In this document: positions 7,160 through 12,856 of the stretch, in pieces | Layout: every line of letters starts with the position of its first letter | Numbering within the stretch: the stretch's first letter is position 1 | Source: a bacterium | GTDB taxonomy: Bacteria > CBDUZB01 > JAGLHV01 | DNA: 12,856 bases | NCBI GenBank assembly: GCA_023132075.1 | Contig: JAGLYT010000014.1 | Coordinates: 1 to 12,856, forward strand | Direction: 5' to 3' | Made by a program: the position numbers and the translations under genes | The notes under the pieces: model-generated | What the model saw: only the letters and a program-made list of their open reading frames with translations | Told to the model about the DNA's origin: nothing | Database searches by the model: none

Positions 7160-8812
7160 TTATTTCAACACAGCTCCCTCGTTTGCGGAAGAAACCATCC
7201 TTGCGTATCTTTTCAAATATCCCTTTTTTATTTTCATCTGAGGAGGCTTCCACTTAGCCAATCGCAGTTTTATTTCCATATCAGTTAATCTGACACCTAT
7301 CTTCCTCTTGGGAATATCTATCTGAATAAGATCTCCATTTTTCACTATAGCCAACGCCCCTCCTTCTACTGCTTCGGGGGAAATATGCCCGATGCAAGGG
7401 CCTCGAGTACCGCCGGAAAATCTTCCGTCGGTAATTAGGGCAACCTTCTCACCCAAGCCTATTCCCATTAAAGCTGCGGTAGGGGAAAGCATTTCTCTCA
7501 TCCCCGGACCACCCTTTGGCCCCTCATAACGAATAACAATTACCATCCCTTTCTTTATTTTCCTGTCCATAATTGCTTTCATTGCCTGCTCTTCACTTTC
7601 GAAAACAATCGCTTTCCCTGAAAACTTCATCGTTTTTTCTTTAACCGCTGATTGTTTTACAACACATCCGTCAGGAGCTAAATTACCATAAAGGATAGCA
7701 ATCCCCCCTTCTTTATGATAGGCATTTTTCTGACTTCTAATGACTTCCGAATTTTCTATTTTAGCCATTTTGGCAATTTCCAAAATATCAGTACCGCTAA
7801 CAGTGCGATTATCCTTTAGTTTATTTCTTAATACCGATAAGACCCCTTTTATTCCACCGGCATATTCTAAATCTTCCATAAAATATTCTCCTCCCGGACG
7901 AATGTTAGCAATATGGGGAACTTTTCGGGAAATTTCATCAAATAAACTTAACGGTAATTCCACTCCCGCTTCCCGGGCAATTGCCGGTAAATGCAGTACT
8001 GTATTAGTAGACCCTCCCAAAGCCATATCTACAACAATAGCGTTAATAAAAGCTTCCTTGGTCATAATTTTCCGTGCAGTTACATTATGCTTAATCAAAT
8101 CGACAATTTTTTCCCCTGATGCCTGAGCAATTCTTTTTTTCTTAGCCGATCCAGCCAGAGCAGTAGCACAATCAATTAACGACATACCCATAGTTTCGGT
8201 AAGGCAGGACATTGTATTTGCAGTATATAACCCCTGACAAGAACCCTGACCCGGACAGGCTTCCATTTCTAATGATTCCAAAACATCCTGGGAAATTTTT
8301 TTAGCTTTGAAATTACCTACTGCTTCAAATGTATCTTTGACCAAAGAACGTTTCTTTTGTTTATAAACCCCCGCTTGCATCGGCCCTGCAGTAACAACTA
8401 TACACGGAATATTTAACCGGGCAGCAGCCATTAACATTCCGGGAGTAATCTTATCACAATTAGTCAAAAGAATTAACCCATCCAAAGCATGTGCTTCGGC
8501 AACAGATTCCACTATATCAGCAATTAATTCCCTGGAAGGGAGTGAATAATGCATACCGATATGCCCCATAGCCACTCCATCACAAATTCCCGGTACTCCA
8601 AAAACAAAAGGAACACCACCCCCATTGCTTATTCCCCTTTCTACCATCCGCTCTAAATCACGCATCCCTACATGACCTGGAATTAAATCAGTAAACCCTG
8701 ATGCAATTCCCACAAATGGTTTATTAAAGTCACCCCGACTTAACCCCGTAGCCAACAACAATGCTCTATTTGGGGTTCTTTCAATTCCTTTTTTTGCCCG
8801 ATTACTTCGCAT
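7160..8812 (-). CDS. ilvD: Dihydroxy-acid dehydratase
   Basis: Dehydrates 2,3-dihydroxy-isovalerate and 2,3-dihydroxy-3-methylvalerate to the keto acids of valine and isoleucine; cytosolic, with an Fe-S cluster and Mg2+. Candidate cluster cysteines are C119 in [13 protein letters not shown]186 in EACPGQGSC and possibly C192. Conserved TANTM follows at 197-201, and the C-terminal half has GGPGMREM at 434-441 and [12 protein letters not shown] at 461-472. At the position where [2Fe-2S] enzymes carry Pro-Cys-Asn this protein has [10 protein letters not shown], as in E. coli IlvD, so I infer the oxygen-sensitive [4Fe-4S] type. At 550 residues it has the compact length of many archaeal and bacterial members (E. 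coli 616). The start ATG is preceded by AGGGAGG seven bases upstream. It lies 76 bases after cimA and 377 bases before ilvB. The stop codon is followed at once by repeat DNA, including a TGCCATT tandem. Confidence 0.96.
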   Translation of the reverse strand: MRSNRAKKGIERTPNRALLLATGLSRGDFNKPFVGIASGFTDLIPGHVGMRDLERMVERGISNGGGVPFVFGVPGICDGVAMGHIGMHYSLPSRELIADIVESVAEAHALDGLILLTNCDKITPGMLMAAARLNIPCIVVTAGPMQAGVYKQKKRSLVKDTFEAVGNFKAKKISQDVLESLEMEACPGQGSCQGLYTANTMSCLTETMGMSLIDCATALAGSAKKKRIAQASGEKIVDLIKHNVTARKIMTKEAFINAIVVDMALGGSTNTVLHLPAIAREAGVELPLSLFDEISRKVPHIANIRPGGEYFMEDLEYAGGIKGVLSVLRNKLKDNRTVSGTDILEIAKMAKIENSEVIRSQKNAYHKEGGIAILYGNLAPDGCVVKQSAVKEKTMKFSGKAIVFESEEQAMKAIMDRKIKKGMVIVIRYEGPKGGPGMREMLSPTAALMGIGLGEKVALITDGRFSGGTRGPCIGHISPEAVEGGALAIVKNGDLIQIDIPKRKIGVRLTDMEIKLRLAKWKPPQMKIKKGYLKRYARMVSSANEGAVLK

Positions 8813-8888
8813 AACCCACCCTCCCTTTCTTCCCCCGTGAAAAAAAATAAACTTCTAATTTATTAAAATCAGTCTGTTTATAAACAAA

Positions 8889-10460
8889 CTATTTTTCACC
8901 CATTTCTTTTAATAATTTATATTCAACACTATCTACAAGTGCCTGCCAGCTTGCTTCAATAATATTTTCCGAAACTCCTATGGTATTCCATGCTCCTTCT
9001 CTATCCTGCGATTCAATTAAAACACGGACTTTTGCTTCCGTTCCTCCTTCAGCATTAATTACTCTTACTTTAAAGTCAGTCAAACTCATTTCTTTCAACT
9101 CCGGATAAAATCTTTCCAATGCTTTTCGTAAGGCATTATCTAAAGCATTAACCGGGCCGTCTCCTTCACTGGCAGTATGTTCTTGAACTCCCTTTACTTT
9201 TACCTTAATAATTGCTTCTGAATTTAATTTTCCTTTGCTGTTTTTTTCTATAGTTACCTTAAATCCCTCTAAATCAAAAAATTTTTTATGTTTCCGGGCA
9301 GCTTTTCTCAACAACAATTCAAAAGAGCCTTCCGCCCCTTCAAACTGATACCCTTCCTGTTCTAATTTTTTAATCTTTTTAAGCAGATTTTCCACCATTT
9401 GAGAGTTTTTAGTAAAATCAATATTCAATTCTCTCGCTTTAAATAACACATTACTTTTCCCTGAAAGTTCAGACACTAAAATTCTTCTTTTATTTCCCAC
9501 TTTTTCAGGTTCAATATGTTCATATGTTTTTGCTTCTTTCTCCACCGCATTAACATGTATTCCGGCTTTATGGGTAAAAGAGGAATTCCCCACATAAGGC
9601 TGATGGTCATGAGGAATAACATTAGCGACTTCACTTATATAACGAGACATTTCCGTTAATTTCTTCATTTGTTGGTTAGACAAACAATTTATTCCCATTT
9701 TTATTTTTAAAGCAGGAATAATCGAACAAAGATTAGCATTTCCACACCTCTCCCCATATCCATTAATTGTTCCCTGAACTAAACTACAACCATTTTTTAC
9801 GGCAATAATAGAATTTGCTACGGCCATATCCGCATCATTATGGGTATGAATACCTAAAGGAATTTTTATTTCTCTTATCACTCTTTTTACAATTCGTGAC
9901 ATTTCATCAGGCATTGTCCCACCATTAGTATCACAAAGAGTAATATTATCCGCTCCTGCACGCCGGGCCTCTTTTAAAGTCCTTAAAGCATAATCAGGAT
10001 TATCCTTATAGCCATCAAAAAAATGTTCCGCATCATAAATCACTTCTTTATTCTTGTTCTTCAAATATTTAATTGAGTCATAAATCATTTTTAAATTCTC
10101 ACCCAATGTTGTCCGTAAAGCATATTTTACATGTAAATCCCAACTTTTGCCAAAAATTGCTATTCCATAAGTATCGGCTTTGAGTAAATATTTAAGGGTT
10201 AAATCTTCTTCAACTTTTTTATGCATTCGCCGGGTACTTCCAAAAGCAACTATGCGGGCATTTTTTAATTTAATTTCTTTTATTTTTTTAAAAAACAAAA
10301 TATCTTTAGGATTAGAGCCCGGCCATCCCCCTTCAATATAATGAATACCAAAGTTGTCCAGTTCTTTAGCTATTTTTATTTTATCAGCTACGGAAAAAGA
10401 TATCCCTTCACTCTGACTTCCGTCCCGCAGAGTTGTATCATAAAGTTTAATTTGTTTCAT
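8889..10460 (-). CDS. cimA: (R)-citramalate synthase
   Basis: Condenses pyruvate with acetyl-CoA to (R)-citramalate, the first step of threonine-independent isoleucine synthesis; LeuCD and LeuB then convert citramalate to 2-oxobutyrate. The HMGL-like TIM barrel covers about residues 1-280, with DTTLRDGSQSEG at 8-19, the citramalate-synthase hallmark GGWPGSNPKD at 44-53, HTHND at 205-209 (metal-binding histidines) and GYGERCGN at 234-241. HDHQPYVG and HKAGIHVNAV (297-306) lie in the linker, and a LeuA_dimer allosteric domain fills about 390-515, with EGDGPVNALDNALRKAL. The 523 residues match the long, LeuA-like CimA class described in Geobacter, and the GGWPGSNPKD motif separates it from the LeuA at 85-1668. 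Its ATG has AAGGA just upstream. Position between lysC and ilvD fits isoleucine synthesis, and isoleucine feedback through the C-terminal domain is expected from the family. Confidence 0.93.
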   Translation of the reverse strand: MKQIKLYDTTLRDGSQSEGISFSVADKIKIAKELDNFGIHYIEGGWPGSNPKDILFFKKIKEIKLKNARIVAFGSTRRMHKKVEEDLTLKYLLKADTYGIAIFGKSWDLHVKYALRTTLGENLKMIYDSIKYLKNKNKEVIYDAEHFFDGYKDNPDYALRTLKEARRAGADNITLCDTNGGTMPDEMSRIVKRVIREIKIPLGIHTHNDADMAVANSIIAVKNGCSLVQGTINGYGERCGNANLCSIIPALKIKMGINCLSNQQMKKLTEMSRYISEVANVIPHDHQPYVGNSSFTHKAGIHVNAVEKEAKTYEHIEPEKVGNKRRILVSELSGKSNVLFKARELNIDFTKNSQMVENLLKKIKKLEQEGYQFEGAEGSFELLLRKAARKHKKFFDLEGFKVTIEKNSKGKLNSEAIIKVKVKGVQEHTASEGDGPVNALDNALRKALERFYPELKEMSLTDFKVRVINAEGGTEAKVRVLIESQDREGAWNTIGVSENIIEASWQALVDSVEYKLLKEMGEK

Positions 10461-10492
10461 AAGTCCTTCTTTGTTTAATATTTTTTTAAATC

Positions 10493-11794
10493 TTAATTTT
10501 TACAAATTTCTTCAATTCTTCTCTTTACATTATCGTTTGAGTCATAAGATTTTTTTGTAGATATATTTTTCCCCGGCGACTTTTGATCCAATTTAAATTT
10601 TCTATGCAATGCTTTTACCGCTTTTATTAAATTCTTTTCTTCTATCACACAGGAAATTCTTATTTCCGAAGTAGAAATCATTTCAATATTTATTTTTTCC
10701 GCTGCTAATATTGAAAACATTTTGCTGGCTACTCCGGCATGACTTCTCATTCCTACCCCGATCAAAGAAACCTTGGCCACTTGAGCATCATAAAAAACCT
10801 CTTTCGCTCCTAATTTTTTCTTGATTTTATTCATTATTTCCAAAGTTTTTTTAAGGTCTGTCCTGGAAACGGTAAAAGAAATATTATTCACTCCATCCCT
10901 TGCCGAACTCTGAATAATCATATCCACATTAATTTCTTTTTTTCCCAAGGCATTAAAAAGTTGTGCGGCAACACCCGGCCTATCGGACAATTTGGTTATG
11001 GATATTTTTACCTGATCAGAATCAGAAGCTATCCCACTTACTACAACATCCTCCATACAAGAAACCTCCTTGGTAACAACCGTTCCTTTTTCTTTCAAAA
11101 AAGTAGAACGAATATGCAAATCAATATTAAATTTTTTTGCCATCTCTACCGAACGTGCCTGCATTACCTGCGTTCCTAATCCTGCCATTTCCAACATTTC
11201 ATCAAAAGAAAGATAATCAATTTTTTTCGCCTCTTTTACCATTCGGGGATCAGCAGTATAAACCCCGGCTACATCCGTATAGATTTCACAAACCGTCGCT
11301 TTTAATACTGCGGCTAAAGCAACCGCCGTCAAATCCGAACCACCTCTTCCCAGGGTAGTAATATCCTCCCCCGAACTTATCCCCTGAAAACCGGCAACAA
11401 CCACTATTCTACCTTTTTTTAATTCTTTTTTCAACTTTTTTGTTTCTATACGGGTAATTCTCGCCTTATTGTGCACGCTATCTGTACAAATACCTGCCTG
11501 TGCCCCGGTTAAAGAAATAGCATCATATTTTTCCGCTTTTATAGCCATGGACAAAAGTGCGATGGAGATTTGTTCCCCTGCAGATAAAAGCATATCCATT
11601 TCCCGTTCGCAGGGATTATCAATAATTTTAGCAGCAAATTTTAGCAGTTCATCAGTGGTTTTTCCGGTTGCCGAAACAACCACTACCACCTGACACCCTT
11701 TTTTTCTGGCTTTAATAATTCTTTTAGCTACCGCTTTTATCTTTTCTGCATCAGCTACCGAAGAGCCACCAAATTTTTGAACAATAAGCGTCAA
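10493..11794 (-). CDS. lysC: Aspartate kinase
   Basis: Phosphorylates L-aspartate with ATP to aspartyl phosphate, the committed step to lysine, threonine, methionine and diaminopimelate. The kinase domain covers about residues 1-245, with the KFGGSSV motif at 7-13, the TTLGRGGSDLTA segment at 146-157 and TDVAGVYTADPR at 173-184. Two ACT regulatory domains follow (about 263-330 and 340-402), the second containing SEIRISCVI; this is the monofunctional class controlled by lysine and/or threonine. The start is TTG at 11794, preceded by GGAGG at 11800-11804 with a 5-base spacer; the nearby ATG gives only ATG-TTT-TGA. At 433 residues it is about 25 longer than usual (405-411): residues 405-433 are a lysine- and serine-rich tail beyond ACT2. 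It lies 32 bases upstream of cimA, with which it is probably co-transcribed. Confidence 0.95.
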   Translation of the reverse strand: MTLIVQKFGGSSVADAEKIKAVAKRIIKARKKGCQVVVVVSATGKTTDELLKFAAKIIDNPCEREMDMLLSAGEQISIALLSMAIKAEKYDAISLTGAQAGICTDSVHNKARITRIETKKLKKELKKGRIVVVAGFQGISSGEDITTLGRGGSDLTAVALAAVLKATVCEIYTDVAGVYTADPRMVKEAKKIDYLSFDEMLEMAGLGTQVMQARSVEMAKKFNIDLHIRSTFLKEKGTVVTKEVSCMEDVVVSGIASDSDQVKISITKLSDRPGVAAQLFNALGKKEINVDMIIQSSARDGVNNISFTVSRTDLKKTLEIMNKIKKKLGAKEVFYDAQVAKVSLIGVGMRSHAGVASKMFSILAAEKINIEMISTSEIRISCVIEEKNLIKAVKALHRKFKLDQKSPGKNISTKKSYDSNDNVKRRIEEICKN

Positions 11795-11799
11795 AACAT

Positions 11800-11804
11800 C
11801 CTCC
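11800..11804 (-). promoter_or_regulatory. Shine-Dalgarno that decides a TTG start for lysC
   Basis: GGAGG on the minus strand sits five bases before TTG-ACG-CTT (MTLIVQKFGGSSV). An ATG abuts the Shine-Dalgarno with essentially no spacer and is followed by TTT-TGA, so it cannot start lysC. The KFGGSSV motif always lies close to the N-terminus in this family, which also favours the TTG. It is the only non-ATG start that I accept among the complete genes here. Confidence 0.75.
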
Positions 11805-11889
11805 GTTTTATAATAACCCCAAATGACAAATCTTTTAATTCATAACCGTAGTTTCCATCTATAGACTATCCTTATGTCTTTTTATTTTA

Positions 11890-11948
11890 TCCTTTAACCA
11901 ATCTAACTAATAAAACCAATTAAACCGTCTTTTAACTGTCTTTTAACT
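11890..11948. repeat. Short tandem repeats in the apgM-lysC gap
   Basis: GTCTTTTAACT occurs twice head to tail without change at 11927-11937 and 11938-11948. Next to it, 11890-11925 reads on the minus strand as four consecutive 9-mers that all begin GTT: GTTTAATTG, GTTTTATTA, GTTAGATTG and GTTAAAGGA. A further stretch at 11855-11878 (CATCTATAGACTATCC) resembles a decayed copy of the repeat seen at 49-70 and 7062-7083. No hairpin with a T-run was seen in this 168-base gap, so there is no obvious terminator between apgM and lysC. Confidence 0.55.
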
Positions 11949-11962
11949 TTTATCAAATCCAA

Positions 11963-12856
11963 CTAATTATCAGGATTCCCCTTAATAAAGAAGTCCATTA
12001 ATTTCCATCCCTCTTCAAGAAAAAAACCGTCCTCCCGGGCAGCTTCTTCGTAAAATCCTTTACTCTTTTCAGATGTATTTTTATTTTCCTCACGCGAATC
12101 ATAAATAGCAAAAGGCACCGGTTCACGTGAATGAGCTTTCAGAGAAACAGGGGTAAAATGGTCAGGTAAAACTAATACCTTATATTCTTTAAAAGCCTTC
12201 AGTCCTTCCAAAACTCTTCCCACCACTAATGCATCAAAATCTTCAATCGCCTTTATTTTCATTTTCATATCACCCATATGCCCAGCTTCATCCGGTGCTT
12301 CCACATGAATAAATACAAAGTCTTTTTTTTGCAAAGACTTCAAAGCATAATCAGCTTTACCCTGATAATTAGTATCAATAAAACCTGTAATACCGGGAAC
12401 GTCCAGTGGTTTTAAACCAATATATTTACCTAAACCTTTGAGTAAATTAACCGCAGAAATAACCGAACCGGTAAGATTAAATTTATCTTTAAAAGTAGGC
12501 ATAGAAGGTTTTTTCCCCTGTCCCCACAGCCAGATCATATTTGCCGCATTTTTACCCTGTGCCCTTCTTTGCATATTTACCGGATGTCCATCCAGAAGAA
12601 GGTACGAATCATCCATCATTTCTTTCAATATTTTTCTGCCTTCACCGGCCGGAAGATTCTTCTTAATCGAGCCTCCGGTTATATTATGAGGAGGAATACA
12701 TTTTAACTTATCTTTGCCTTTTCTCCACACCATCAGATGACGATAACTTATTCCCGGATAAAAATTAAAATCTTTACTCCCTAATTTTTGAGCAATCATT
12801 TTTATTAAAACCTTGGCTTCCTCGGTAGTAACATGTCCGGCACTATAATCTACCAG
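11963..12856 (-). CDS. apgM: Cofactor-independent phosphoglycerate mutase, archaeal (ApgM) type, 5'-truncated by window edge
   Basis: Interconverts 3- and 2-phosphoglycerate in glycolysis and gluconeogenesis without 2,3-bisphosphoglycerate; a cytosolic metalloenzyme of the alkaline phosphatase superfamily. The frame is open to the window edge: codons upstream of the first internal ATG (12799) encode DYSAGHVTTEEAKVLIKM, a conserved stretch of the family, so that ATG is not the start. What is visible is 297 residues of a family usually near 400, so roughly the first 100 residues, with the N-terminal metal and catalytic Ser/Thr region, lie outside. Diagnostic segments are VEAPDEAGHMGD (about residues 190-201 of the visible part) and LPDHFTPVSLKAHSREPVPF, which carry metal-binding Asp and His residues. 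Family members more often have DHPTP where this has DHFTP. Some bacteria keep this gene beside homoserine or aspartate-pathway genes, which fits lysC next door. The alternative, a phosphonopyruvate-decarboxylase-like annotation of the same superfamily, is less likely. Confidence 0.9.
   Translation of the reverse strand: MVDYSAGHVTTEEAKVLIKMIAQKLGSKDFNFYPGISYRHLMVWRKGKDKLKCIPPHNITGGSIKKNLPAGEGRKILKEMMDDSYLLLDGHPVNMQRRAQGKNAANMIWLWGQGKKPSMPTFKDKFNLTGSVISAVNLLKGLGKYIGLKPLDVPGITGFIDTNYQGKADYALKSLQKKDFVFIHVEAPDEAGHMGDMKMKIKAIEDFDALVVGRVLEGLKAFKEYKVLVLPDHFTPVSLKAHSREPVPFAIYDSREENKNTSEKSKGFYEEAAREDGFFLEEGWKLMDFFIKGNPDN

Noticed and set aside
6953-7288. A 111-residue plus-strand open frame across the ilvD-ilvB gap and the ilvD 3' end
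   Set aside because: It starts in the inverted repeat, reads through repeat DNA and antisense to ilvD, has no ribosome site and no recognisable protein sequence.
8875-8886. TGTTTATAAACA perfect palindrome after the cimA stop
   Set aside because: It is short, AT-only in its centre and not followed by a T-run on the minus strand, so neither a terminator nor an operator can be claimed.
10961-11693. Three plus-strand open frames opposite lysC
   Set aside because: They are antisense shadows of a conserved kinase with no start signals.

Overview
The window is 12.9 kb of AT-rich bacterial DNA in which every convincing gene lies on the minus strand. Read in the direction of transcription (high to low coordinates) the order is: apgM (cut by the window edge), lysC, cimA, ilvD, ilvB, ilvN, ilvC, psd, pssA, leuA. 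It is a biosynthetic block for branched-chain amino acids, with the aspartate-pathway entry enzyme upstream and the phosphatidylethanolamine pair psd-pssA embedded between ilvC and leuA. No tRNA, rRNA, CRISPR array, transposase, phage gene or defence gene was seen.

How the genes work together: CimA makes citramalate from pyruvate and acetyl-CoA, a threonine-independent route to 2-oxobutyrate that also needs LeuCD and LeuB, which are not in the window. IlvB/IlvN, IlvC and IlvD then carry 2-oxobutyrate and pyruvate to the keto acids of isoleucine and valine. LeuA diverts 2-oxoisovalerate to leucine. LysC commits aspartate to lysine, threonine and methionine. No threonine deaminase and no aminotransferase is present here. 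PssA then Psd turn CDP-diacylglycerol plus serine into phosphatidylethanolamine. The order ilvD-ilvB-ilvN-ilvC-psd-pssA-leuA, as I recall it, also occurs in Geobacter-like Desulfobacterota and some uncultured phyla.

Organism: an uncultivated, probably anaerobic bacterium is the best guess. The reasons are the CimA route, an archaeal-type cofactor-independent phosphoglycerate mutase, a dihydroxy-acid dehydratase of the oxygen-labile E. coli-like type, strong AGGAGG ribosome sites, and intergenic short repeats of a kind I associate with genomes of uncultured phyla such as Omnitrophota. The phylum cannot be fixed from this sequence.

Layout: 12856-11963 apgM; 11962-11795 a gap with short tandem repeats; 11794-7160 lysC, cimA and ilvD; 7159-6783 a 377-base gap packed with repeat fragments, hairpins and an unexplained open frame; 6782-3514 ilvB, ilvN and ilvC; 3513-3313 a gap with nothing recognisable; 3312-1836 psd and pssA, overlapping by 8 bases; 1835-1669 an AT-rich gap; 1668-85 leuA, whose last codons run into a copy of the repeat also found in the ilvD-ilvB gap.

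The points most worth a second look are the dispersed repeat and its apparent incorporation into the LeuA C-terminus, the cofactor loop of IlvC that suggests NADH rather than NADPH use, the coding-like frame in the ilvD-ilvB gap, and the TTG start of lysC. I did not find a convincing novel multi-gene system; most of the window is ordinary biosynthesis.
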